Shown here piece by piece: positions 1 through 10,072 of a DNA stretch of 64,000 nt (positions within the stretch are counted from its first letter, which is position 1; each line of letters begins with the position of its first letter). The stretch comes from Mugil cephalus (taxonomy: Eukaryota; Chordata; Actinopteri; Mugiliformes; Mugilidae), in assembly GCF_022458985.1 (NCBI RefSeq), contig NC_061776.1:2331075-2395074 (forward strand), in the 5' to 3' direction. Below the pieces are notes generated by a model. The model had not been told where the DNA came from. It saw only the letters and a program-made list of their open reading frames with translations, and ran no database searches. The position numbers were made by a program, and so were the translations under genes.

Positions 1-890
1 ACAATATGCTGGTCTTAAAGTATTCCAGCAGCGAATGTGGGCATGTCCAAAAAAAACAACAACAAAAAACAAGATATAAACCCAGCAAACAACAAATTAA
101 TCATTTGAGACACTGTTTTTTTTCTACGATTTAAAATGGAAACATTTTCAATCATTCGTTTATTTTGATAATGTTTTGGTAGAAGAGTCATTGACAACAT
201 GTAGCCAATCCCTAATTTGCAATTAGATTATTTAATTTGTCTTATATAGGGACTATTTGGATTCAGGTTAATTTAAGGTTAAGCTTTAATTAAAAGTAAA
301 TCGCAGACAATTAAGTATTTCTAAGGTAATTTTCACTTATTACCATACAAACTCTGATGGGAACAAGGTTTACGTTTCTGAAAATGAGTAAACCTCAGAA
401 TTATGACTCGATGCAAAATGTTTATATGAAAGAAAAAGTTAAGTGACGTCAGCTGTTTTTAATTAAATCTGATTTTTTACATGAGTCTCAAACGCTGAAA
501 TAACTCACACTTCCCTGAACTAAAACAGGGATTTAAATTAATCAATATAAGCAGACAGCTCTAGTCTAGGCTCAACTATACTAACAGCAGCTAGCATCCA
601 GCTAGCTCAATTTCACACACTTTAGTATAAACATCAGACAAAGCAGCTAAAATTGTTGACAACGACGACAACACGCGATCAGCAGGAAGTTCAGTTTGAG
701 CTTTACTTACTTATTCTGTAAAATGACTCTTCTGGCGACGCTGCTTTGAGCTGTGTTTAAAGGAAAACGTGCTCCAGTCTCCGTGTCGTAACCACACACC
801 AACAAGCGAGGGAACTTCCGGGTGAACTTTGACCTTCTTCTTCTTCGCGAGTTTTATTAAGGTTGCGTTTTAGGTGGTATATCGCATATC
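1..890. other. left-edge region, no gene recognised
   Basis: No reading frame here resembles a known protein. The stretch 814-821 reads as an ETS-type site (CCGGAAGT on the minus strand), and a GTAAGTA donor-like string lies just left of it on the same strand. A non-coding first exon of a gene running left out of the window is therefore possible. The adjacent CT-rich and 'cgcgagttttatta' sequence also resembles a common fish interspersed repeat, which weakens that reading. Confidence 0.2.
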
Positions 891-907
891 TCGTCACCGC
901 CTAGTAA

Positions 908-1029
908 GAATAAAATAAAATAAAATAAAATAAAATAAAATACTATTTCGTTTTAGGTGATCCATCATCTCCTGGTTTGGAGTGAAAATAAAATAAAATA
1001 AAATAAAATAAAATAAAATAAAATAAAAT
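908..1029. repeat. (AAAAT)n microsatellite, two blocks
   Basis: Two runs of the pentamer AAAAT/TAAAA, at about 908-941 and 985-1029, are separated by about 45 bp of unique sequence. Reading frames across them are low-complexity artefacts. Confidence 0.9.
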
Positions 1030-1237
1030 GTAAATTGGCCCCAATAATTATCCAGTAATCTGGAATTACTCTTCAAAATCTCATTTGAATTTAATAGCGT
1101 TCAAAGGTTTCAGACCAATTTTATATGAGACAAGAAAAGAAAAATATATCCGTAGACATTCAGAGCTCAGAGAAGTTTACGGAAATTAAAATCATCATGA
1201 GCAGTGATATCAGAAGAACTTCTTCAATCAGAACTTC

Positions 1238-1243
1238 TTTATT
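1238..1243 (-). promoter_or_regulatory. poly(A) signal, first TRIM unit
   Basis: AATAAA on the minus strand, about 510 bp beyond the stop codon of the TRIM gene at 1752-3374 and at the outer end of its conserved 3' flank. It is a plausible polyadenylation signal for that gene. Confidence 0.4.
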
Positions 1244-1299
1244 GGACAAATGTAAAATGTACACAGGAATTTTACCTGGTGTAACAGCACCACATAACA

Positions 1300-1751
1300 T
1301 TAAATAAAAGTTGACTTAGAGAGAAAAAAAAGACAATATATACAATTTAGACAAATAAAACACTGGACATATGCCGTGAGCATTGATTGTAATAAATACG
1401 GACAAGAGATGTTTGAGATGCTGTGGTATGATGCATGCAGAAATGACGGGGTATGTTTTACTGTTTTAAGTGTCTTTGGGAATGGTGGAGAGTAGGGATC
1501 TTGGAGGGTTTGTTCAGAAAAATCCTCCACGGCTAAACAGACACAGGTAAGAGCTTCATCTAAAGAAAGTGGTGAAACATCCGGAGAACAACCATTAAAC
1601 ATGTCAAGGTAGCAGCCATGATGTTTGACTGACAGCTGATCTCTGAGCAGAAACACCACAACAATGAACACTCAGCAACAAACATGGAGAGAAAACAAGT
1701 TGATGAAGAGAAACACAGGATTTAACTCTCTGGTCCTGAAGTTACCTCTGT
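1300..1751 (-). other. TRIM 3' flank block (probable 3' UTR)
   Basis: This block follows the TRIM stop codon. It recurs after other copies: about 5281-5570 (orphan), 12180-12468, 16475-16718 (interrupted), 28800-29152, 34034-34344, 40040-40252 and 49586-49842, and inverted at 6205-6690. It includes a frame of about 60 codons that is open in most copies but begins with GTG, not ATG. I read it as duplicated 3' UTR rather than a separate gene. Confidence 0.6.
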
Positions 1752-3374
1752 CTACTTCAGTTTAACCAACTCAGCACTGGATCCATTAAACCAATCACGA
1801 ATCCAGAGTCCAACATAGAGCGGCTGAGTGAATGTGGTCTGGACTCTGTGGAGGAGAGTCATGGTTTCAGAGACGCTGTAGAAGGACAGAATACCTGCTC
1901 TGTGATCCAGGAACACTCCGACTCTGGAGGAAGGACGAGCTGAGACGGGAGTTTGGATGTTGTTGTACCAAAATGTACTGTCCCGTAAATACTCTAATGA
2001 CCAAGATTTGTCGTTACGTCCAAATCCACTTTCTTTTCCTGTTCTGCTGATATTCTTGTATGTGACTGCTACACCCACAACTCTTCCTCTCCACTCCACC
2101 TCCCAGTAACAACGTCTAGTCAGACTCTCTGTACTCAGGACCTGATAACAATCAGTGAATCTGTCTGGATGATCAGGATAATACTGTTGACGCTTAAATG
2201 ATGCTTTTCTGTTTCCCTCGGTCAGTACCAGATATCTGTGTGCTGTATTTGGATCCAGTGTGATTTCACATGAATACTTTAAGAATTCACCTCTGGTCTT
2301 TGGTTCTGGTAATGACAGTAAAACATTCACTTCAGTTAGTTTCTTTCTGAGCTCTGTCACAACTGCTTTCACGTCCTCAAAGTTCCTCAGAGGACAGATA
2401 TTGATGCTGGATGAGTGTGTAGATTGACTGAGTGGTGATGGTGAGGGGTAGTTGTGTAGAAACTGGTTGTGATCCTCTGTGTCTGAGAGCTGCTTCAGCT
2501 CAGTATCTTCCTTCTTCAGCTCAGTGATCTCCTGCTCCAGCTTCTCCTGAAACTCTTTGACTCGACCCTCTTCAGTTTCCTGCTGGGATCTGACCTGCTG
2601 CTCCACATCAGAGCTTCTTTCCTGGAGGAGATGGATCATCTCAGTGAAGATCTCCTGACTGTCCTTCACTGTTTTATCAGCAGAGGGAGCTATGGCCTTC
2701 AGCTCCTGTTGAAGCAGTTTCACATCTTTCTCTTTGTCCTGGATCATCTGCTGGATGTTGTGTCGTCTCCCCTCCACCTCTCTCTGCCTCTCAGTCCTTT
2801 CTGCTGCAGCTGACACTGTGTCGTGGCCTTTATGTTCATCCACAGGGCAGAGATAACAGATAATCTGCTGATCTGTACGACAGAACATCTTCATCACCTC
2901 ATCATGACGAGAGCAGATGTTCTCCTGGAGATTCTTGGAGGGATCCACCAGCTTGTGTTGTTTAAATGCAAGTGACTTATAGTGAGGTTCAAGGTGTTTC
3001 TCACAGTAAGATGCCAGACAGAATAAACAGGACTTGGAGGCTTTCAGTTTTCTTCCAGTACAGACATCACAGGCCACATCTTGAGGTCCAGCATAGCAGT
3101 GATCAGCAGGAGCAGCTTGGAGTTCAGTCTTCTTCAGGTGCTCCACTAAAACTGCTAACATGGTGTTTTTCGCCAGGACAGGCCTCGATGGGAAGAGTTG
3201 TCTGCAGTCAGGACAGCTGTGGGTTTCCTTCTTGTCCTCTTCATCAAAGTGCCTTTTAATACAGATCATGCAGTAGCTGTGTCCACAGGGAATAGTCACT
3301 GGATCCTTCAGTAGATCCAGACAGATGGAGCAAGAAAAGGTTTCTCGATCCAGTCCAACTCCTTTCTGCGCCAT
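1752..3374 (-). CDS. TRIM protein (RING/B-box/coiled-coil/B30.2), copy 1
   Basis: Single-exon frame of 540 codons, read as a probable E3 ubiquitin ligase of the fish finTRIM/TRIM16-like group. In order: C3HC4 RING (Cys15, Cys18, Cys30, His32, Cys35, Cys38, Cys54, Cys57), B-box1 (from Cys102), B-box2 (from Cys154), coiled coil of about residues 190-300, a Ser-rich linker, and PRY-SPRY (B30.2) to the end with LDPNTA, WEVEW and LDHRAG motifs. The ATG sits in a strong context (purine at -3, G at +4), and paralogues start at the same place. Compared with its sisters it lacks 15 codons between coiled coil and B30.2, in frame. An ISRE-like site lies 27 bp upstream. Its B30.2 resembles that of the broken copy at 34345-35662 closely, including a shared distinctive C-terminal loop. 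E3 activity and antiviral role are inferred from the family. Confidence 0.9.
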   Translation of the reverse strand: MAQKGVGLDRETFSCSICLDLLKDPVTIPCGHSYCMICIKRHFDEEDKKETHSCPDCRQLFPSRPVLAKNTMLAVLVEHLKKTELQAAPADHCYAGPQDVACDVCTGRKLKASKSCLFCLASYCEKHLEPHYKSLAFKQHKLVDPSKNLQENICSRHDEVMKMFCRTDQQIICYLCPVDEHKGHDTVSAAAERTERQREVEGRRHNIQQMIQDKEKDVKLLQQELKAIAPSADKTVKDSQEIFTEMIHLLQERSSDVEQQVRSQQETEEGRVKEFQEKLEQEITELKKEDTELKQLSDTEDHNQFLHNYPSPSPLSQSTHSSSINICPLRNFEDVKAVVTELRKKLTEVNVLLSLPEPKTRGEFLKYSCEITLDPNTAHRYLVLTEGNRKASFKRQQYYPDHPDRFTDCYQVLSTESLTRRCYWEVEWRGRVVGVAVTYKNISRTGKESGFGRNDKSWSLEYLRDSTFWYNNIQTPVSARPSSRVGVFLDHRAGILSFYSVSETMTLLHRVQTTFTQPLYVGLWIRDWFNGSSAELVKLK

Positions 3375-3401
3375 CTCTGCTCTCAGTGTCAGTGACTCGC
3401 G

Positions 3402-3414
3402 AGTTTCTTTTTCT
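3402..3414 (-). promoter_or_regulatory. ISRE-like element, TRIM copy 1
   Basis: The plus strand reads AGTTTCTTTTTCT, a full match to the interferon-stimulated response element consensus AGTTTCNNTTTCN. It ends about 40 bp upstream of the start codon. The same site at the same distance occurs in several other copies. Confidence 0.55.
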
Positions 3415-3739
3415 TAGCAGTTAATCTAGTCTAAGCTCTGATCTAAACATCACGTACACTTCACCACATATTGCGCAGATGTAAAACCAGGAAATATATT
3501 CACAGCTGCTGTGTCTGAGAACAGGAAGTAGAATGAGGGTGTTAAGACGATGAATACAGTATTCATGAAAACTATTTCCCCCAAGAGTCTCTTCGTCTTT
3601 AATTGATCAATAACAAAAAACAAAACAAAAACACAACCTACCATCTTTATTGTTAACTTGTAAACAGATGTTTTCATAGTAATGTTAATTGACTTAAAAT
3701 GTAGAAGGTGAAATAAGTGACTTCAGAAGTATTTAGCAT

Positions 3740-4440
3740 TTTCACCTTTGGTTGAGATCATAGCTCTAAGTCTGTGTTGATTAGTCCCGGTCAAATTTCA
3801 CTCCCTTCTTCTTTTCAATACTGTCCTGTTGCAGAGGGATCTGCAGTGAACAGTCAATTAAAAGTCCAACCACATATCCTCTGGATTGAGGTCCAGACTT
3901 TGACTCATCCACTCCAGAACATTCACCTGGTCGTCTTTGAACCATGTCTGTGTAGACGTTGATGTATTTCTGTCATTGTCAAAATGAATCTTCCCCACAG
4001 TCTGATTTCTCTTTAAGACTGATTCAGAGTGTCCTCTAGAATGTCTCTACATTGCCCTGAGTCCATTTTACCCTGTACCTTTACGAGCCGTCCAAGTCCT
4101 GCTGCAGAGAAGCTTCTCCACAGCATGATGCTGTCACCACCATGTTTGACAGAGCAGACAGTGTGTTTGTGGTGATGTGCAGTGGTCTGTGTCCACCAGA
4201 CATGTAGCATCTAGTCTGATGAGACCGAAAAGCTCCATTTTAGTTGCATCAAAAGAAAGAGCCTTGTTCCAGTTCAGGTTTAAGATGAGCTTTGCCTCTG
4301 ACATAAAGATTTGAGTGTTGAAAACCCCATGAAACAGTTGATGCACCCAGAATCTTTTCCTTCTCAGATGTTGCAGCTTTTAATTCCTTCAATGTAGTCC
4401 TAGGTGTCTCTGTGTCCTCCTTCGCTAGTCTCCCTAGTGT
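3740..4440 (-). mobile_element. Tc1-like transposase remnant and adjoining repeat
   Basis: On the minus strand, 4013-4346 encodes pieces of a Tc1/mariner transposase in more than one frame: a degenerate 'W-SDET' region followed by the segment resembling KHGGGSIMLWGCFS. Frameshifts separate them and the catalytic domain is incomplete. Sequence on both sides (3740-4010 and 4350-4440) is also repeat-like. No intact element ends were identified. Confidence 0.7.
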
Positions 4441-4748
4441 TGAAAAGGTTTTCCATTTGCTGGAGGCTGAGGAAAGAGTGGTTCAGCTTCAACCAGTAGA
4501 GGGTGCATGGATGCTGTTCTGCTTGGCAACAATAGCCACTTTGGACCAGTTTGACAACAGCAGAAAGGGGGGAGGATTAAAGAAGATTTCAGTCACTGTT
4601 TTTTAGTGTTGTAGGTGTGTTTTTTTGAGTTTAAGAGGGATATGTGTGCCCATCTATATTAAACCACACACTTATTCACACAGCCAAATCCATGCAAGAG
4701 AGAACAAATTTAGTGGAAAATAAAGAACCCTCTCTGCAACACCTATAG

Positions 4749-5570
4749 TTTGGAAAAGAATATTGATGATGATCTGATATTTATACAACATAAACTCTGT
4801 ATGTGTTTCAGGAAAAATACAGTGTCTCAATTATACTCTCATTAATTTCTCTATATCTTCTCCATCAGATTCTAGTGAGATCCTGGAATGAAGACAGAAG
4901 TCAATATTTTAATTCCTCTTGGTGAAAACCCTTTATTCATTATCTAAACCTTCAGTTCGTTCACACATTAAACTGGTTAAAATCAGCACAATCAGTCTGC
5001 TTCACCAAGAATCTCAGTTATGGGAAAGAACAAAAAACAATTCATTTGTTCAATAGTCACCATGATGATTCCAGTTTTATAAAACTGAATTTGTACAAAT
5101 CTCTGATGTAAGTTAACAAAAACAACCAAAAACATTAATGTAAATGTAATCATAGATTTCTTTCTGTACAAAGAGATCAACAACATATCAGTGATAGAGG
5201 AAGGTCTGCTGATTCCTCTGATATGAAGTGGAAGAGAAACAACAACAAAACAAATACATAATTACAGATATTTATCAGATTTAGAGCTCAGATAAGTTTA
5301 GATTGTCATGAAAATAAAAGTCATCATGAGCAGTGATATCCTTCACGGCTAAACAGACACAGGAAAGAGCTCCACCTAACGAAAGTGATGAAACATCCAG
5401 AGAACGACTACTAAACATGTCAAGGTAGCAGCCATGATGTTTGACTGACAGCTGATCTCTGAGCAGAAACACCACAACAATGAACTCTCAGCAACAAACA
5501 TGGAGAGAAAACAAGTTGATGAAGAGAAACACAGGATTTAACTCTCTGGTCCTGAAGTTACCTCTGTCTA
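4749..5570 (-). other. orphan TRIM 3' flank with poly(A) signal
   Basis: This matches the 3' flank of the intact TRIM genes but has no TRIM frame next to it. It includes an AATAAA on the minus strand near 4931-4936 and the usual block at 5281-5570. Its left end (4749-4768) shares a short string with the retreg1 3' end fragment at about 10,060. The TRIM body that should adjoin it has been replaced by an inverted copy of the same flank. Confidence 0.6.
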
Positions 5571-6690
5571 CTTCATGACAGAGGTAACTTCAGGACCAGA
5601 GAGTTAAATCTTCATCAACTCCATCAACTTGTTTTCTCTCCATCTGTGCGTTTACATGCAGAACTTAATCGAGCTATGCTCAAAATTCGTCAGTCCTTGT
5701 CCCAGTTTACATGCAGCGCAAGAAAATCAAATAACTGTTCACCTCCTCCACACTAGGTGGCGATACATGTCTTTTCAGCGGGTTAATACCAAGTTAATAT
5801 GGCCTGATTTCCGGGTTGACCTATTACGTGATATAATAAACAAGAGTCGTTCATGCGGCGCACTGGCATGGTTGGATAGTAGTAAATTTTTTTAATCTCG
5901 TGCATAATGTTCGCGCTACTTCTGGTGCAGGTAAGGTCCGTTTACCGTCTTCTTCTTCTGCGACTGGCTTTCTTGAATGTTTTTGTTCCGGGGTCACACG
6001 CCAGCGCAGTGGTTGTGAAGCATGCACACACACATTATCCAACGAAAACTCCGATTCCAATCGCATTATCTGGGCGTCTGAATCTGATAATGAGAACTCT
6101 GATTTTAGTCGGAGTAACGTGTTTACATGCACTTAAGTTCTCCTGTTATAATCCGATTAAGGCAATAATTAGTTTTTTTTTTTGACGTGCATGTAAACAC
6201 ACTGCATGTTTGTTGCTGAGAGTTCATTGTTGTGGTGTTTCTGCTCAGAGATCAGCTGTCAGTCAAACATCATGGCTGCTACCTTGACATGTTTAATAGT
6301 TGTTCTCTGGATGTTTCACCACTTTCTTTAGGTGGAGCTCTTTCCTGTGTCTGTTTAGCCGTGAAGGATATCACTGCTCATGATGACTTTTATTTCCATG
6401 ACAATCTAAACTTATCTGAGCTCTTAATGTCTGCTACATATTTGTATTGATGTATTTGTGTTGTTGTTGTTTCTCTTCCACTTCATATCAGAGGAATCAG
6501 CAGACCTTCCTCTATCACTGATATGTTGTTGATCACTTTGTACAGAAAGAAATCTATGATTACATTCACATTAATGTTTTTGGTTGTTGTTGTTAACTTG
6601 CAGTAGAGATTTGTACAAATTCATTTTCATAAAACTGGAATCATCATGGTGACTATTGATCAGATGATTTTTTTTTTGATTTTTTTTTTT
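4990..6690. repeat. large inverted duplication of the TRIM 3' flank
   Basis: The left arm (about 4990-5572) carries the flank in minus orientation and the right arm (about 5575-6690) carries it in plus orientation. At the centre, 'gaagttacctctgtc' is followed within 10 bp by its reverse complement. The right arm is interrupted by a miniature transposon at 5644-6204. The right arm then runs directly into a truncated TRIM RING exon. Confidence 0.75.
5644..6204. mobile_element. non-autonomous DNA transposon (561 bp)
   Basis: The ends are inverted repeats, C(T/A)GTG(C/T)GTTTACATGCA, and further GTTTACATGCA copies lie inside. The element is flanked by a direct repeat CAT at 5641-5643 and 6205-6207. 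Removing it restores the conserved flank sequence 'ctccat-gtttgttg' seen in the other TRIM units. It encodes no transposase. The short target duplication would suit a PIF/Harbinger or ISL2EU type, but the family is not certain. Confidence 0.7.
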
Positions 6691-6695
6691 CCCTC

Positions 6696-6944
6696 TCACA
6701 GTCTCACAATAAAGTTTTCCTGTTTGATTATGTTCACTCGGGGTAATACCACCATGAATGGGAAGAGTTGTCTGCACTGAGGGCAGCTGTGGATTTTCTT
6801 GTTGTCCTCTCCATCAAAGTGTCTTTTAATACAGTTCATGCAGTAGCTGTGTCCACAGGGAATAGTCACCGGATCCTTCAGTAGATCCAGACAGATGAAA
6901 CAAGAAAAGGTTTCTCGATCCAGCTCAACTCCTTTCTGCGCCAT
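6696..6944 (-). pseudogene. truncated TRIM copy, RING only
   Basis: An 82-codon frame starts with the usual TRIM N terminus and keeps all eight RING ligands through the last CxxC pair. About ten residues later it leaves the family sequence and reads into unrelated DNA for about 19 residues before a stop. B-boxes, coiled coil and B30.2 are absent; the inverted 3' flank sits where they should be. An ISRE-like site with one mismatch lies upstream at 6971-6983, and the normal 5' flank follows. It may be a dead fragment. A RING-only product is possible but unproven. Confidence 0.75.
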
Positions 6945-6970
6945 CTCTGCTCTCAGTGTCAGTGATTATG

Positions 6971-6983
6971 AGTTCCTCTTTCT
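6971..6983 (-). promoter_or_regulatory. degenerate ISRE-like element, RING-only copy
   Basis: AGTTCCTCTTTCT on the plus strand, one mismatch from AGTTTCNNTTTCN, at the same position relative to the ATG as in intact copies. Confidence 0.35.
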
Positions 6984-7244
6984 TAATAGTGAAACTATTC
7001 TGCGCTCTGGTATCAACGTCATGTGTTTCCGCAGTGAATGGGGCCAGTCACCTCATACACTTCACCACAGGTTGTGCAGATCTGAAGAGGAGGGAGTCAG
7101 GAAGTAGGTGAATTATCAAATTCATTCCAAGAAAAGGAGCAGCCCTTTCAATGAAGACTTAGCGAGGTAACTTCAGGATTAACCCTGGGTTTCCGGTATC
7201 ACAAAGCTGGATTCATTCTTATCGAGATAAGTTACCATAGCATT

Positions 7245-7810
7245 ACTAGAGGACAGATTACTAGAGGACCTTCATCATGAACACCCAGGTATCTGTTGCG
7301 TGACAGTTCTTGCCCACAGCTACCTCTGGTGGCCAGGCTGTGATGGTGAAATTCAAGAACTGGTGAGAAACTGCTTGGTCTGCCAAACAAGCAGTACAGA
7401 AAATTCCAGCAGTGGCACCGTTACATCCTTGGTGGTGGACAGAAAGAGTGTGACAAAGAATTCACATTGATTTTGCAGAGAAAGATGAACAGTATTATTT
7501 GGTTGTCAGATACCACTTTGAATGGCTACACTACTTCTCACAACACCATCAAAGTGCTAAGTGGTCCGCTTTCTTCATAAGGACTGCCAGAAGAGTTAGT
7601 ACCAGACAATGGCTCACAGCTGGTGTCAAAAGAGTTCACTCAGTTTCTGGATAGTAATGACACCAAACACACTGCTCCACCTATCTACCTCCCAACGTCC
7701 AAATGTGCAGAGAGATCAGTACAAATCCTGAAACGGGCTCTGGTGAAGAATGTGGTGGAAACAGAGGTAAGGGCCTCAGAATTCATCAAGGGAGGAAAAA
7801 GTGCTTGGTA
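7245..7810 (+). mobile_element. gypsy-like integrase fragment
   Basis: Discontinuous frames on the plus strand encode a Ty3/gypsy-type integrase. First comes part of the zinc-binding domain (HEHPG then a CxxC-type 'CLVCQ' near 7270-7390), then a core segment with 'PDNG' and a following 'SKEFTQF' (7590-7740). Stops and frameshifts interrupt it. Closely related fragments occur at 19230-19500 and 36900-37590. It ends where a LINE fragment begins near 7830. Confidence 0.75.
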
Positions 7811-7829
7811 GAGGGAATGCAGGGAGCCT

Positions 7830-9214
7830 GCATTGATAGCTAGCATTGATAGCTATTTTTTAAGAACCGTATCAAGTCAATCGGTTGAAGTCCAGCGACT
7901 GGAAGTAACCCACAGCTCGCAGGATATAAACATTCCTATTGTTAAGGCAGGTATTAACACAGAGGCAGACCAAGAGAGTAGCCAGCCAAGGAGGGAGAAG
8001 ATCAGTGATTGGAAACCAAGGGTAAAGTGGCCAGGCGCAGCTGAAACTAAGACGTGGGAAGACATCAATAATGATTTGGCCAGTGCGCTAGGTAAGCTCA
8101 AAATGGACGGTAGAGAATAAGTTGGAGAGGACAGGAGATATAATCTACGATTATGGTAAGGAAAGATTTGGCATTAGTGAGAAACAGAAAAAAAACAGAG
8201 GGAGGGGTAGTTAAGTCTAGGCGTCAGCAGGAAATCAATAGACTTATGCAGGAGAGGAGAATGCTTAAGAAATGTTGGAAGAAGGCCCCAGAGGAGGAGA
8301 AGAAAGACATTAATCGCTTACAGACAGGTGTGAAGGAACGGCTGGCAGCGTTAAGAAGGGCAGAGAGCATTAGGAAAAATAGGAGAAAGAAATAGCAGGC
8401 GAGAGTAGCATTCTATAGGAATCCATTTATATTTGTGAAATCGCTATTTGGTAAAGAGAAGAATGGCAACCTGATGGTGCCAAGGCAGGAACTTGAGGAG
8501 TACTTGGTGGAGGTACACAAAGATAAGGAAAGGTTTAGGAAGATGGCCCTCCCCTCTGATATTCCACCAATCGGAGAAATAGGTAGTCAGTGTGATGTTA
8601 GCCCACCAAGGTGGAAAGAGGTTCAGGAGGTGGAGAGGCGCACAAGAGCCTCTTCAGCCCCGGGACCTAATGGAATCCCATATCGGCTGTATAAAAGCGC
8701 ACCAGATGTATTGAGATTTCTTTGGAAATTGATGAAGGTAGTTTGGAAGAAACAGGTCATTCCCAAAGTATGGCATAGAGCAGGGGGGATTTTCATTCCC
8801 AAAGAGAAGGGCTCAGCAGAGATAAGTCAGCTTAGACCGATCAGTTTGCTTAATGTTGAGGGGAAGGTGTTCTTCAGTGTTGTGGCACAGAGGCTGTCTG
8901 GGTACTTGAAGGAAAATGGCTTGATTGATACATCGGTGTAAAAGGCTGGAATCTCCGGCTTTTCTGGATGCTTAGAGCACACCATTATGATTTGGCACCA
9001 AATCCAGTTAGCAAAGCGAGAGAAGAGAGACCTGCATGCTGTATTTCTAGACCTGGCTAATGTGTTTGGTTCAGGTCCTCACAATATGTTATGGGAAGCT
9101 TTTGATTGTTTTAGAATCCCAGGCAGTATCAAAGACCATGATTATTCATTGATTTCAAAAGAAAAAGTATTTATTGAACCACCAAAACTCAACTTTAAAT
9201 ATAACTTTTTATAG
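7830..9214 (+). mobile_element. non-LTR retrotransposon fragment (reverse transcriptase)
   Basis: One frame, broken by stops at 8393-8395 and 8939-8941, encodes a basic region and then the N-terminal half of a LINE reverse transcriptase. It has the SSAPGPNGIPY motif, 'RPISLLNVEGK', and 'VFLDLAN' with the first catalytic Asp. The 3' half, with the DD motif, is missing. The same lineage is present in minus orientation at 52690-54190. No endonuclease domain is visible. Confidence 0.8.
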
Positions 9215-9234
9215 CATAAATGTCACAGCCTCCG

Positions 9235-9760
9235 TTATCTCTCGCTGTTGCCGTGAATCGGTGGGGTATGGAGTGATATTGTAAAGAGTGTCCTCACTAT
9301 TAACGCGTGAGTCATCTGGATCTTTTGCTTCTTGTCATAGACCACTTTATGGCAGAACTTTAAATGGGCAAATAAATTTGTCGCGTTGCTTTGGGGTACA
9401 GACATGATGACGCAACAAACTTTGCAAACAATCTCCTTCTGCTCCACGTCCGACAATTTGAATCCAAAATGTCTCCAAAAGACCGGAGTTGTCCTGCCTT
9501 TCTTTTCAACTAAAGGCTCCTGCTGGCTTTCCGCCATGTTGTCAATCGCTTGTTCCGCAATTGATCCACACACGTCACATGCTTGCTGGAGCTGCAGGCA
9601 ACAGAGATGTTCGTGGTGCTTTCACAGCGCAGGAATCTTACAAACATGCTGTGCAGCACATTAATCGTTTTTCTATGATTACAGTGTTTTCATGACCATG
9701 AGAAGCCAAAATCGAAATCGCGATCAAAATTCTGTTCAGATTGTCCAGCCCTACTATGTA
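9235..9760 (-). mobile_element. hAT-type fragment with BED zinc finger
   Basis: The minus-strand frame 9235-9573 encodes a BED-type finger: an aromatic 'VFWRHFGF' start, a CxxC pair in 'CKVC', and a distal His pair in 'HLKFCHK'. This is the N-terminal domain of ZBED1-like hAT transposases. No transposase core follows. The upstream end near 9757 reads TAGGGCTGGACAAT on the minus strand, typical of hAT termini. Confidence 0.65.
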
Positions 9761-9944
9761 GCCTAGATGGGTAAACTGTGGCCCAAAAAACTCACATAAG
9801 GTACCATCACCATAATGTATTTGTCTGTTTGGCATTGGGTGGGGGCCTTTGCCCGTGTAAAGCTGCGGGCCTAGCAATGCTCCTGAACTGCCCTCAAGCC
9901 AGAATGGCGGTAAGTAACATAGGTGCGAGGAAAGGAAAAATACA

Positions 9945-10072
9945 TGGAAACATTATTTTCTCACAATGCCCCAAAAGAACATCCTCATCTACCATCCACA
10001 TGTCCCTTGTAGCCTATCCCCCACCCGCACTAAACGTTTCATCAATCACTGTCGTCTGAGGAGTTTGGAAAA
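9945..10072 (-). pseudogene. decayed copy of the retreg1 3' end
   Basis: This stretch aligns collinearly with the end of retreg1 and its 3' UTR (57409-57587). Shared strings include 'aaaatacatggaaacatta', 'tttctcacaa', 'gaacatcctc', 'catccaca', 'gtcccttgta', 'tcaatcactg' (containing the retreg1 stop codon on the minus strand) and 'gaggagtttgga'. Small deletions and substitutions separate the two. It keeps the minus orientation and joins TRIM 3' flank at about 10,072. It encodes at most the last few codons. Confidence 0.7.

Noticed and set aside
894..1076. Phe/Tyr/Leu-repeat frame
   Set aside because: Translation of the AAAAT microsatellite.
5281..5475. Separate small gene for the 64-codon frame after TRIM genes
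   Set aside because: It starts with GTG, which is not a usual eukaryotic start, and it lies in duplicated 3' flank. Kept only as a finding to test.
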